A stretch of 64,000 nt of DNA from Streptomyces griseosporeus (GTDB lineage Bacteria; Actinomycetota; Actinomycetes; Streptomycetales; Streptomycetaceae). The notes beneath the pieces are model-generated. The model ran no database searches. It was not told the DNA's origin and saw only the letters and a program-made list of their open reading frames with translations. The translations under genes were made by a program, and so were the position numbers. The DNA is taken from NCBI RefSeq assembly GCF_014656055.1, contig NZ_BNBR01000003.1, forward strand, positions 928,482-992,481. Direction: 5' to 3'. Below, piece by piece: positions 7,981 to 16,035 of this stretch (positions within the stretch are counted from its first letter, which is position 1; every line of letters begins with the position of its first letter).

Positions 7981-9177
7981 GTGTCCCCGACCGCCCCCGA
8001 TACCGCCCCGAGCGGGCGCGTCCCCGCCGCCCGGCGTCACGCCGGCCCGCTGCCCGGGGCACGAGCGGGCGCGCTGCGGGCCGCGCTGCTGCGGGCGGCC
8101 CCCGCCCTCACGGCGTACCTGGCCGTGCGTCTGACGAGCCTGCTGCTGCTCGCGCTGTGGGCGCACCGCCAGCGCCACGGCGTCTGGCCGATCCTCGCGA
8201 CGCAGTGGGACGCCGCCTGGTACCTCGGCATCGCCGACCACGGCTACGCCCATGAGCTGGGCACCCGCTACGACGCGAACAACCTCGCGTTCTTCCCGCT
8301 GTACCCGCTGCTGGTCAAGGCCGTCGCCGCCGTCACGCCGGGCACCCGGGCGACGACGGGCCTGTGCCTGGCGGTGGCGGCGTCGGTGGTGGCGGCGTGG
8401 GGGGTGTTCGCGGTCGGCGCCCACCTGCACGACCGGCGCACCGGCGTGCTCCTCGCGACCCTGTGGGCGGCGCTGCCGGTGGGCCTGGTGCAGTGGATGG
8501 GCTACACCGAGTCCCTCTTCACGGCGTGCGCGGCCTGGGCCCTGTACGCCGTCCTGACGGGCCGCTGGCTGTGGGCGGCGGGCCTGGCGGTGGCGGCGGG
8601 CCTGACGCGCCCGACGGGCGTCGCGGTGGCGGCGGTGGTGACGGTGGCGGCGCTGCTCTCGCTGCGCCGGGGCTTTGCGGGGCGCGCGCTGGCGGCGGCC
8701 CTGCTGGCGCCGCTGGGCTGGTGTGGGTACGTGGGCTGGGTGGGCCTGCGGCTGCACCGCTGGGACGGCTACTTCGCCGTACAGCGGCTGTGGCACAACG
8801 AGTGGGACGGCGGGGTGGAGACCCTGCGCCGGATGCGGCAGCTGCTGATGTACGACTCGACGCCCGAGCTGTTCCTGGTCCTGGTGACGGCGACGCTGCT
8901 GGGGTCGGCGGTGCTGTTCGCGCTGTCGCTGTGGGACCGCCAGCCGCTGCCGCTGCTGGTGTTCTCCGGCGTCCTGCTGCTGATCGTGCTGGGCAGCGGC
9001 GGCGTCTACTTCCCCCGCGCCCGCTTCCTGCTGCCCGCCTTCCCGCTGCTCCTGCCGCTGGCCCGCCACCTGCTCCGGGCCACGCCGCGCTACCGGGTGC
9101 TGATGCTGGGGGCGGCGGTGGCGGCGGGGGTCTACTTCAGCGCGTACATGGCGCTGGTGTGGCCGAGCGCACCCTGA
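7981..9177 (+). CDS. Polytopic membrane glycosyltransferase-like protein (GT-C, PIG-V-like)
   Basis: About 398 aa, hydrophobic throughout with roughly 9-10 predicted membrane segments. The first extracytoplasmic loop holds WDAAWYLGIADHGY, the W-D-x-x-W-Y pattern of PIG-V-type mannosyltransferases that use polyprenyl-phosphate sugars. A later MGYTESLF is also typical of that family. Acceptor and product are unknown. The GTG was chosen because a GGAGG lies 8 nt before it; another in-frame GTG six codons earlier has no such site. It stands alone downstream of the phosphomutase terminator and converges on the next gene. Confidence 0.72.
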   Translation: MSPTAPDTAPSGRVPAARRHAGPLPGARAGALRAALLRAAPALTAYLAVRLTSLLLLALWAHRQRHGVWPILATQWDAAWYLGIADHGYAHELGTRYDANNLAFFPLYPLLVKAVAAVTPGTRATTGLCLAVAASVVAAWGVFAVGAHLHDRRTGVLLATLWAALPVGLVQWMGYTESLFTACAAWALYAVLTGRWLWAAGLAVAAGLTRPTGVAVAAVVTVAALLSLRRGFAGRALAAALLAPLGWCGYVGWVGLRLHRWDGYFAVQRLWHNEWDGGVETLRRMRQLLMYDSTPELFLVLVTATLLGSAVLFALSLWDRQPLPLLVFSGVLLLIVLGSGGVYFPRARFLLPAFPLLLPLARHLLRATPRYRVLMLGAAVAAGVYFSAYMALVWPSAP

Positions 9178-9210
9178 AACGCCCTCGGGGTGGGGTCGGG
9201 CCGGGCGGGG

Positions 9211-9897
9211 TCAGGCCACCGCCGACAGGATGGCCAGCAGGACCGCGCCGACGATCACCGGCGCGATCACCTCGTACGCCCACCGCACGGTCACGTCGCC
9301 CTGGGACGTGGCCGCCGGGCCCCGCGACTGCAGCAGGTCCTTCAGCTCGTCCATGATCCGGTCGCCCTCGGCGCGCGCGGGGCCCTCCGGCTCGGGCGCG
9401 GGGCCGCCGGGCACGCCCACCGGGCCCGGGCCGAACAGGCCCCGGCCGCGGCCCCGGCCGCCGCGCTCCCCGGCCTCGATGCGGGCCTGCTTGCTCGCGG
9501 CGCGCTTGCGGGCGCGCAGCGAGACCGGCACGGCCCACAGCTGGTACTTGGTGCCGGACTTGTCGAAGACCTCGTTGGTGTAGCCGGAGCGGAACATCTC
9601 GATCTGGCCCCAGGGCAGCGTGATGACCCGCAGCGGGTTGCGTACGCGCAGCCGGTGCTCGTTGGCGAGGACGGCGGGCCGCAGGGTGAAGGCGGTGACC
9701 GCCGGCACGACGAGGATCAGCACGGCGAGCGCCAGCCAGGGGGTCCGGCCGTGCCCGACGACGATCGCGTCGATACCGAGCCAGCCGGCGATGGCCAGCA
9801 GCAGGACGCCTGCGGCGATGCCGGAGGGCGACCGGTAGATCCGGTCCGGGGACGCGGGGGCCTGCGGCGCGGGGGAGGACGGGCGCGGGGTGCTCAT
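9211..9897 (-). CDS. Membrane protein with PH-like domain
   Basis: A 228-aa protein. A Pro-rich N-terminus is followed by two hydrophobic helices (around residues 27-70). Next comes a beta-rich segment (RLRVRNPLRVITLPWGQIEM) resembling the bacterial PH-like fold, a basic Gly/Arg-rich linker, and a final membrane helix at the C-terminus. Similar small proteins are widespread in streptomycetes without assigned function. It is convergent with the GT-C-like gene, 33 nt apart. No catalytic motif is visible. Confidence 0.65.
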   Translation of the reverse strand: MSTPRPSSPAPQAPASPDRIYRSPSGIAAGVLLLAIAGWLGIDAIVVGHGRTPWLALAVLILVVPAVTAFTLRPAVLANEHRLRVRNPLRVITLPWGQIEMFRSGYTNEVFDKSGTKYQLWAVPVSLRARKRAASKQARIEAGERGGRGRGRGLFGPGPVGVPGGPAPEPEGPARAEGDRIMDELKDLLQSRGPAATSQGDVTVRWAYEVIAPVIVGAVLLAILSAVA

Positions 9898-9970
9898 GAG
9901 GCCGATTGTGCCGTACCGCTCCGCGGGGATGCCGGGCGCCTTGTCGCCGCGGACGGCGGGTCGCCGTGTG

Positions 9971-10169
9971 CGGGTGCGGGTCGTCTGCGGTTGCTCGCGC
10001 AGTTCCCCGCGCCCCTCAGGTGCCTCGCCCTGGCCGGCGCTTCCCCGTCGCCGCCCTGCGTAACGCCACAGCGCCGTAGCGCGGGCGGCCGTACGCGGGT
10101 GCGGGTCGTCTGCGGTTGCTCGCGCAGTTCCCCGCGCCCCTTAGGTGCCTCGCCCTGCCCGGCGCTTCC
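9971..10169 (+). repeat. Directly repeated 74-bp intergenic element
   Basis: Two 74-bp copies (9971-10044 and 10096-10169) differ at only two bases and start 125 bp apart. Each contains the dispersed core TCGCGCAGTTCCCCGCGCCC. A partial third copy, similar only at its right end, lies near 10190-10226. The copies fill most of the 384-bp gap before deoC, which otherwise holds only the deoC promoter. No coding potential is evident. Confidence 0.8.
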
Positions 10170-10256
10170 AGTGGCAGAAACGCCTTCCCCGGGCCTCTGA
10201 GGTGTCTCGCCCGGCCCGGCATTTGTCCGTGCCCTTCTGCCAGGGGTGTACAGCCG

Positions 10257-10268
10257 CTACGCGCGTAG
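10257..10268. promoter_or_regulatory. Nucleoside-regulon palindrome upstream of deoC
   Basis: Perfect CTACGCGCGTAG, ending 1 nt before a -10-like TATGCT (10270-10275). The GTG start follows 6 nt later. A bound protein would block the core promoter. Confidence 0.75.
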
Positions 10269-10281
10269 ATATGCTCGTCTG

Positions 10282-11250
10282 GTGACCATGCCCACCAATG
10301 CACCCACCGCAGCCCACAGCCTCTCGGACGTGACGTCGTCCGACAGCACGCTGCGCCGCTTCCTCCACGGGCTGCCCGGCGTCGACGCGGTCGGCCTGGA
10401 GGCGCGTGCCGCGGCGCTGGGCACCCGTTCCATCAAGACGACCGCCAAGGCGTACGCGATCGACCTCGCCATCTCGATGGTCGACCTGACGACGCTGGAA
10501 GGCGCGGACACCCCGGGCAAGGTCCGGGCGCTCGGCGCCAAGGCGGTCCGTCCCGACCCGACCGACCGCACCACGCCCGCCACCGCGGCGGTCTGCGTCT
10601 ACCCGGACATGGTGGCCGTCGCCAAGGAGGCCGTCGCCGGCTCCGGCGTGAAGGTCGCCTCCGTCGCCACCGCCTTCCCGGCCGGCCGGGCCGCGCTGGA
10701 GGTGAAGCTCGCGGACGTGAAGGACGCCGTCGCGGCGGGCGCGGACGAGATCGACATGGTCATCGACCGCGGGGCGTTCCTCGCGGGCAGGTACCTGAAG
10801 GTGTACGACGAGATCGTCGCCGTGAGGGAGGCCTGCGGCACCTCGGCCCGGCTGAAGGTCATCTTCGAGACCGGCGAGCTGTCGACGTACGACAACATCC
10901 GCCGCGCCAGCTGGCTCGGCATGCTGGCCGGGGCCGACTTCATCAAGACCTCGACCGGCAAGGTCGCCGTCAACGCGACCCCCGCGAACACCCTGCTGAT
11001 GCTGGAGGCCGTGCGGGACTTCCGCGCGCAGACCGGGATCCAGGTCGGCGTGAAGCCGGCCGGCGGCATCCGCACCAGCAAGGACGCGATCAAGTTCCTC
11101 GTCCTGGTCAACGAGACCGCCGGCGAGGACTGGCTGGACAACCACTGGTTCCGCTTCGGCGCCTCCTCGCTCCTGAACGATCTGCTGATGCAGCGTCAGA
11201 AGCTGGCCACCGGCCGCTACTCCGGCCCTGACTACGTGACGGTGGACTGA
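10282..11250 (+). CDS. deoC: Deoxyribose-phosphate aldolase
   Basis: Class I aldolase, about 322 aa, that cleaves 2-deoxyribose-5-phosphate to acetaldehyde and glyceraldehyde-3-phosphate, the last step of deoxynucleoside breakdown. The Schiff-base Lys lies in DFIKTSTGK (about residue 222). Other family motifs are EIDMVIDRG, LKVIFETGEL and the second active-site Lys in GVKPAGGIRT. At ~320 aa it is longer than the ~220-aa E. coli type, matching the longer actinobacterial/animal form. The start is GTG 10282, which fits a leaderless promoter; ATG 10288 is an alternative. Two aldehyde dehydrogenase-family genes follow closely, as if to consume the acetaldehyde. Confidence 0.93.
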   Translation: MTMPTNAPTAAHSLSDVTSSDSTLRRFLHGLPGVDAVGLEARAAALGTRSIKTTAKAYAIDLAISMVDLTTLEGADTPGKVRALGAKAVRPDPTDRTTPATAAVCVYPDMVAVAKEAVAGSGVKVASVATAFPAGRAALEVKLADVKDAVAAGADEIDMVIDRGAFLAGRYLKVYDEIVAVREACGTSARLKVIFETGELSTYDNIRRASWLGMLAGADFIKTSTGKVAVNATPANTLLMLEAVRDFRAQTGIQVGVKPAGGIRTSKDAIKFLVLVNETAGEDWLDNHWFRFGASSLLNDLLMQRQKLATGRYSGPDYVTVD

Positions 11251-11255
11251 TCACC

Positions 11256-12707
11256 ATGAGCATCGAGAAGCGGTCTTCCGCATTCGAGTACGCACCGGCG
11301 CCCGAGTCCCGCTCGATCGTCGACATCGCCCCCTCCTACGGCCTGTTCATCGACGGCGAGTTCGTCGAGGCCGCCGACGGCAGGGTCTTCAAGACGGTCA
11401 GCCCGAGCACGGAGGAGGTCCTCTCCGAGGTCGCCCAGGCGGGCGCCGAGGACGTGGACCGCGCGGTGAAGGCCGCCCGCAAGGCGTTCGAGAAGTGGTC
11501 GGCGCTGCCGGGCTCCGAGCGCGCCAAGTACCTGTTCCGCATCGCGCGGATCATCCAGGAGCGCAGCCGTGAGCTGGCCGTCCTGGAGACGCTGGACAAC
11601 GGCAAGCCGATCAAGGAGACGAGGGACGCCGACCTGCCCCTGGTGGCGGCGCACTTCTTCTACTACGCGGGCTGGGCCGACAAGCTCGACCACGCCGGTT
11701 TCGGGCCCTCGCCGAAGCCGCTGGGCGTGGCCGGCCAGGTCATCCCGTGGAACTTCCCGCTGCTCATGCTGGCGTGGAAGATCGCCCCGGCGCTGGCCAC
11801 CGGCAACACGGTCGTGCTGAAGCCGGCCGAGACGACCCCGCTGTCCGCGCTGTTCTTCGCGGACATCTGCCGCCAGGCGGGCCTGCCGAAGGGCGTCGTC
11901 AACATCCTCCCGGGCTACGGCGACACGGGCGCCGCGCTCGTCGCACACCCGGACGTGAACAAGGTCGCCTTCACCGGCTCCACCGCCGTCGGCAAGCAGA
12001 TCGCCCGCACGGTCGCGGGCTCCCGCAAGAAGCTCACTCTGGAGCTGGGCGGCAAGGGCGCCAACATCGTCTTCGACGACGCCCCGATCGACCAGGCCGT
12101 CGAGGGCATCGTGAGCGGCATCTTCTTCAACCAGGGACAGGTCTGCTGCGCGGGCAGCCGCCTGCTGGTCCAGGAGTCGATCCAGGACGAGCTGCTGGAC
12201 TCGCTCAAGCGGCGCCTGTCGACGCTGCGCCTCGGCGACCCGCTGGACAAGAACACCGACATCGGCGCGATCAACTCCGAGGAGCAGCTCGCCCGCATCA
12301 CCACGCTCGTCGAGCAGGGCGAGGCGGAGGGCGCCGAGCGCTGGTCGCCGGCCTGCGAACTGCCCTCGTCCGGCTACTGGTTCGCCCCGACGCTGTTCAC
12401 GAACGTCACCCAGGCGCACACCGTCGCCCGCGACGAGATCTTCGGCCCGGTGCTGTCGGTGCTGACCTTCCGCACGCCGGACGAGGCGGTCGCGAAGGCC
12501 AACAACACGCCGTACGGCCTGTCGGCGGGCATCTGGACCGAGAAGGGCTCCCGGATCCTCGCCGTGGCGAACAAGCTGCGCGCGGGCGTCGTCTGGTCCA
12601 ACACGTTCAACAAGTTCGACCCGACCTCGCCGTTCGGCGGCTACAAGGAGTCGGGCTTCGGCCGCGAGGGCGGCCGCCACGGCCTGGAGGCGTACCTCGA
12701 TGTCTGA
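11256..12707 (+). CDS. NAD(P)-dependent aldehyde dehydrogenase
   Basis: Full-length aldehyde dehydrogenase, 483 aa. It has the Rossmann loop FTGSTAVGKQIA, the general-base Glu in LELGGKGAN, the catalytic Cys in NQGQVCCAGSR (about residue 297), and EIFGPVLSV / SPFGGYKESGFGREGG near the C-terminus. The gene begins 5 nt after deoC and overlaps the next gene by 8 nt, so the three are one operon. The likely substrate is acetaldehyde released by DeoC, an inference from position. The next gene encodes an ALDH-like protein without catalytic residues. The pair looks like a split version of the two-domain ALDH16 architecture. Confidence 0.9.
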   Translation: MSIEKRSSAFEYAPAPESRSIVDIAPSYGLFIDGEFVEAADGRVFKTVSPSTEEVLSEVAQAGAEDVDRAVKAARKAFEKWSALPGSERAKYLFRIARIIQERSRELAVLETLDNGKPIKETRDADLPLVAAHFFYYAGWADKLDHAGFGPSPKPLGVAGQVIPWNFPLLMLAWKIAPALATGNTVVLKPAETTPLSALFFADICRQAGLPKGVVNILPGYGDTGAALVAHPDVNKVAFTGSTAVGKQIARTVAGSRKKLTLELGGKGANIVFDDAPIDQAVEGIVSGIFFNQGQVCCAGSRLLVQESIQDELLDSLKRRLSTLRLGDPLDKNTDIGAINSEEQLARITTLVEQGEAEGAERWSPACELPSSGYWFAPTLFTNVTQAHTVARDEIFGPVLSVLTFRTPDEAVAKANNTPYGLSAGIWTEKGSRILAVANKLRAGVVWSNTFNKFDPTSPFGGYKESGFGREGGRHGLEAYLDV

Positions 12708-13587
12708 TCGGCTTTCCGTACTGAAGACCTACAAGCTGTACGTCGGCGGGAAGTTCCCGCGTTCCGAGAGCGGCCGGGTGTACGAGGTGACGGACCACAA
12801 GGGCAAGTGGCTGGCCAACGCGCCGCAGTCGTCCCGCAAGGACGCCCGTGACGCGGTGGTGGCCGCGCGCAAGGCGTTCGGCGCCTGGTCGGGCGCGACG
12901 GCGTACAACCGCGGCCAGGTCCTCTACCGCGTGGCGGAGATGCTGGAGGGCCGCAAGAGCCAGTTCGTGCACGAGGTCGCCGACGCCGAGGGCCTGTCGA
13001 AGTCCAAGGCGGCCGACCAGGTCGAGGCGACGATCGACCGCTGGGTCTGGTACGCGGGCTGGACCGACAAGATCGCCCAGGTGGTCGGCGGCGGCAACCC
13101 GGTCGCGGGCCCGTTCTTCAACCTGTCCTCCCCCGAGCCGACGGGCGTCGTCGCCGTGCTGGCCCCGCAGGAGTCGTCGTTCCTGGGCCTGGTCTCGGTG
13201 CTCGCCCCGGTGATCGCGACCGGCAACACGGCCGTGCTGGTGGCCTCCGAGAAGGCCCCGCTCCCGGCCCTGTCCCTGGGCGAGGTCCTGGCCACCTCGG
13301 ACGTCCCCGGCGGCACGGTCAACATCCTCTCCGGCCGTACGGCGGAGATCGCGGCGCCGCTGGCCGCGCACCAGGACGTCAACGCGATCGACCTCGCGGG
13401 CGCCGACGAGGCGCTGGCGAAGGAGCTGGAGATCGCGGCGGCGGACAACCTCAAGCGCGTCCTGCGTCCACAGCCTGTGGACGACTGGTTCGCCTCGCCG
13501 GGCCTGGACCGCATGACGGCGTTCCTGGAGACGAAGACCGTCTGGCACCCGACGGGCTCCCTGGGCGCCTCCGGCTCGTCCTACTGA
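12700..13587 (+). CDS. Catalytically dead half-length aldehyde dehydrogenase homologue
   Basis: A 295-aa protein resembling the N-terminal, cofactor-binding part of aldehyde dehydrogenases (LYVGGKFPRSESGRVYEV, VLAPQESSFLGLVSVLAPVIA, TGNTAVLV). It stops before the catalytic region: no cysteine motif and no ELGGK glutamate. The usual FTGS loop is replaced by IDLAGADEALAK. The ATG lies inside the end of the active aldehyde dehydrogenase gene (8-nt overlap), with a GGAGG 9 nt upstream, so translation is coupled. The reading frame is intact and codon use is like its neighbours, so it is probably a functional pseudoenzyme partner rather than decay. It could stabilise or oligomerise with the active subunit, as the second domain does in ALDH16 proteins. 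Confidence 0.8.
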   Translation: MSDRLSVLKTYKLYVGGKFPRSESGRVYEVTDHKGKWLANAPQSSRKDARDAVVAARKAFGAWSGATAYNRGQVLYRVAEMLEGRKSQFVHEVADAEGLSKSKAADQVEATIDRWVWYAGWTDKIAQVVGGGNPVAGPFFNLSSPEPTGVVAVLAPQESSFLGLVSVLAPVIATGNTAVLVASEKAPLPALSLGEVLATSDVPGGTVNILSGRTAEIAAPLAAHQDVNAIDLAGADEALAKELEIAAADNLKRVLRPQPVDDWFASPGLDRMTAFLETKTVWHPTGSLGASGSSY

Positions 13588-13608
13588 GCTGCGGACCGCC
13601 CCACGAAC

Positions 13609-13646
13609 GAGCCGCGCCGCCCCTCCGTCCGGGGGCGGCGCGGCTC
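13609..13646 (+). terminator. Terminator of the deoC operon
   Basis: A 15-bp perfect GC-rich stem with an 8-nt loop, followed by CTTTG, 22 nt after the stop. It lies between convergent genes and could serve both. Confidence 0.85.
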
Positions 13647-13666
13647 TTTGCGTGCGCGCGGCGGCG

Positions 13667-14095
13667 TCAGCCCACCGGGCCGCCCTGCACACCGCCCAGC
13701 AGCCCCGTGAGCTGTCCCAGCACCGGTACCGCGCCGAGCGACTGGGCCTGCGCCACCGGCCCCGTCAGGGCCTGGGACGTCAGCGGCTGGAAGTCGCCGA
13801 GCTGGGTGCCCACACCGTTGTCGAGCGGGTCGACACCGGTACCGGCGAGCGGGTTGGGCTTGAGGCCGGCGACCGGCCCGGTGACGTACCCCACGGTCCC
13901 GGTCAGCGCGGCGAGGCCCGCCCGGGGGTCGATCTTGCCCAGGCTGGACGGCCGGGTCTGCACCACGTCCAGGACGGGCTCGGCCTCGGCCGCGGAGGCA
14001 CTCGCCGCGCCCGCTCCGAGGGCGACGCCCGCGGTCGCGAGGGCGACCAGGGCACGCCGGCCGGCCGGGGTCTGGGGGGAGTCGTGTCGGGCCAT
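13667..14095 (-). CDS. Small secreted protein of unknown function
   Basis: About 142 aa. The N-terminus MARHDSPQTPAGRRALVALA followed by an Ala-rich hydrophobic core ending ASASAAEA looks like a Sec signal peptide with AxA cleavage. The rest is low in charge and rich in Gly, Leu, Pro and Val, ending GLLGGVQGGPVG, with no Cys and no enzyme motif. The ATG was chosen over upstream GTGs because an AGGTGG precedes it at normal spacing. Another small secreted protein of the same flavour is encoded at 20,131-20,490. Streptomycetes secrete several such Gly/Leu-rich proteins; no function is assigned. Confidence 0.7.
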   Translation of the reverse strand: MARHDSPQTPAGRRALVALATAGVALGAGAASASAAEAEPVLDVVQTRPSSLGKIDPRAGLAALTGTVGYVTGPVAGLKPNPLAGTGVDPLDNGVGTQLGDFQPLTSQALTGPVAQAQSLGAVPVLGQLTGLLGGVQGGPVG

Positions 14096-14235
14096 CGCCA
14101 CTGCCACCTCTGCTACGGAAAAGAGCTACGAGACGTAATCAGGTCGGTGCGAAGCGTAGTTGAGGTGTGAGTCGTGTATCAAAGCCGACCCGCGGGGTCG
14201 TTCGACGGCCGGGGGATGCCTCACACTGGTGTCCC

Positions 14236-14871
14236 GTGAGTTCCCTTCCGTCCTTGTCCGCGCGCGTCGTGCTGCTCTGCGGCCCCTCCGGTTCCGGCAA
14301 GTCGCTCCTCTCCGCCCGTTCCGGCCTTCCGGTGCTCCGGCTCGACGACTTCTACAAGGAGGGCGACGACCCCACGCTGCCGCTGGTGGCCGGGAGCTCC
14401 GACATCGACTGGGACGCCCCCGGCTCCTGGGACGCGGACGCGGCCGTCGCCGCGATCGTGGACCTGTGCCGCGGGGGCCGTACCGACGTGCCGGTGTACG
14501 ACCTCTCGCTGAGCGCCCGCACCGGCACCGAGACCGTCGACATCGGGCGCGCCCCGCTGTTCATCGCGGAGGGCATCTTCGCCGCCGAGATCGTCACCCG
14601 CTGCCGGGAGCTGGGCGTCCTCTCCGACGCGCTGTGCCTGAGCCGCGGTGCCGTGACCACCTTCCGGCGCCGGTTCCTGCGGGACCTGCGCGAGGGCCGC
14701 AAGTCGGTGCCGTTCCTGCTGCGGCGCGGCTGGCGGCTGATGCGCGCCGAGCGTTCCATCGTGGCCCGGCAGACCGCGCTGGGCGCGTACGCCTGCGACC
14801 GGGACGAGGCGCTGGTCCGGCTGGCGGCGGCGGCCTGGGCGGCCAGGTTCACCGACCGGACGGCGGCGTGA
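14236..14871 (+). CDS. Uridine kinase-like P-loop NTPase
   Basis: A 211-aa cytoplasmic protein with the Walker A motif GPSGSGKS near residue 15, followed by LDDFYKEGDD, the D-D-F-Y signature of the uridine/pantothenate kinase family, and later FIAEGIFAAEI, the family's second acidic strand. Uridine kinases phosphorylate uridine or cytidine to the monophosphate, which would fit the nucleoside theme nearby. However, no nucleoside palindrome precedes this gene, and substrate assignment from the family alone is weak. The start is GTG with no clear ribosome site; longer upstream starts lack homology. Confidence 0.78.
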   Translation: MSSLPSLSARVVLLCGPSGSGKSLLSARSGLPVLRLDDFYKEGDDPTLPLVAGSSDIDWDAPGSWDADAAVAAIVDLCRGGRTDVPVYDLSLSARTGTETVDIGRAPLFIAEGIFAAEIVTRCRELGVLSDALCLSRGAVTTFRRRFLRDLREGRKSVPFLLRRGWRLMRAERSIVARQTALGAYACDRDEALVRLAAAAWAARFTDRTAA

Positions 14872-14965
14872 GGCCGTACGGCACCGCGGAGTCGCGACCG
14901 TAAGGCCGTACGGCACGCGAAAACGGGACTGGACGGACCCCCCGGCCCTCCAGCCCCGCTCTCTT

Positions 14966-15035
14966 CCCCCGTACCACCCCCGTGGATCCCCCCCAGGGAC
15001 CCCCGTGTTTCCCCTTGTTTCCCCCGTGTCCCCCC
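14966..15035 (-). repeat. Seven phased G-tracts (quadruplex-prone) in the sigQ 3' region
   Basis: Seven runs of 4-7 C (G on the minus strand) begin at 14966, 14977, 14988, 15000, 15011, 15021 and 15030, about every 11 nt. On the sigQ RNA strand they give G-runs separated by 4-7 nt, the pattern of a G-quadruplex. They lie just after the sigQ stop and before the end of the kinase-like gene. Confidence 0.7.
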
Positions 15036-15041
15036 TCACCC

Positions 15042-15809
15042 TCAGGCGACAAGCTCCCCGAAGGCGTCCTCCTCGTCACGGCCGAAGCTGAGGACCTCGT
15101 CCTCGCGCAGGCGGCGCAGCGAGCGCCAGATGCTGGACTTCACCGTGCCGACACTGATGTCGAGGATCTCCGCGATCTCCGGGTCGGTGCGGCCCTCGTA
15201 GTAGCGCAGGACCAGCATCGTCCGCTGGAGTTCCGGCAGCCGGGCCAGCGCCTGCCACAGGACCGCGCGCAGCTCGGTGCCGCGCATCGCGTCCGTGTCG
15301 CCGGGCGTCTCCGGCAGCTCCTCGGTCGGGTACTCGTTCAGCTTGCGGCGGCGCCACGCGCTGATGTGCAGGTTCGTCATGGTGCGGCGCAGGTATCCGC
15401 CGACCGCGGCCTTGTCGCTGATCCGGTCCCACGCCCGGTACGTCGAGAACAGCGCGCTCTGCAGCAGGTCCTCGGCCTCGAAGCGGTCGCCGGTCAGGTG
15501 GTAGGCGGTGGCGTACAGGGAGGCGCGGCGCTCCTGGACGTAGGCGGTGAACTCCGCCTCCGACAGGGACGTCCGCTCCCCCGAGCCCTCCCCGTACGCG
15601 CTTCCCCCGTGCGTGTCCCCCGTGTGCGCGTCAACCACCGTCATGTAGGGCTGAAGCCCTTGCTGCGCATGCGCGGTGTGCTGACGCCCGGTGCCGCGAG
15701 CGCACCCCCGCCCGCTCACGGCACCGGACTTCTCCGAACCCCGGTGCGTGTGCACGTCGTGCAGACGCGTGACCACTGCGCTGGTGCTGGTGCCGTGCAG
15801 CGTGTTCAT
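15042..15809 (-). CDS. sigQ: Sigma factor SigQ (ECF/SigE-like group)
   Basis: RNA polymerase sigma factor of about 255 aa. Region 2 is FEAEDLLQSALFSTYRAWDR; region 4 is LPELQRTMLVLRYYEGRTDP followed by VGTVKSSIWRSLRRLRED. The ATG 15809 is chosen for a GGGAGG 6 nt upstream. This gives a poorly conserved ~60-residue N-terminal extension; the shorter ATG at 15644 has no ribosome site. It is divergent from afsQ1, exactly the S. coelicolor sigQ-afsQ1-afsQ2 arrangement, where sigQ is an AfsQ1 target and influences antibiotic production under nitrogen-related stress. An AfsQ1-type box lies in the shared spacer. Confidence 0.9.
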   Translation of the reverse strand: MNTLHGTSTSAVVTRLHDVHTHRGSEKSGAVSGRGCARGTGRQHTAHAQQGLQPYMTVVDAHTGDTHGGSAYGEGSGERTSLSEAEFTAYVQERRASLYATAYHLTGDRFEAEDLLQSALFSTYRAWDRISDKAAVGGYLRRTMTNLHISAWRRRKLNEYPTEELPETPGDTDAMRGTELRAVLWQALARLPELQRTMLVLRYYEGRTDPEIAEILDISVGTVKSSIWRSLRRLREDEVLSFGRDEEDAFGELVA

Positions 15810-15906
15810 CTCGCGCCTCCCGTCGTGGACTTCCCGGTATTTCGCTTGCGGTGTTGCCTGTGCCGAAAAGCTTGCCGGGGTCACTTCATCGCCGTGTCCG
15901 CCGACT

Positions 15907-15922
15907 GTCACAGACCTGTCAC
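15907..15922. promoter_or_regulatory. AfsQ1-type binding box between sigQ and afsQ1
   Basis: GTCAC-N6-GTCAC exactly fits the published AfsQ1 consensus GTnAC-n6-GTnAC. It sits about 98 nt from the sigQ start codon and 113 nt from afsQ1, suiting control of sigQ, autoregulation or both. Confidence 0.75.
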
Positions 15923-16035
15923 AGGGGTCGGTGACGGTCTCTTCCAAGATCGGACACAGCCTCCCGGGGTCCGGAGATCGCACCCGTGCGGCCCACAGGT
16001 CGAACAGCGGCCCCTCCATGGGCCAGAATGAGCCC

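Noticed and set aside
5911..9069. A 1052-codon leftward frame spanning the phosphomutase and GT-C genes
   Set aside because: It crosses three well-supported rightward genes and a palindromic terminator; its Arg/Gln-rich translation resembles no protein.
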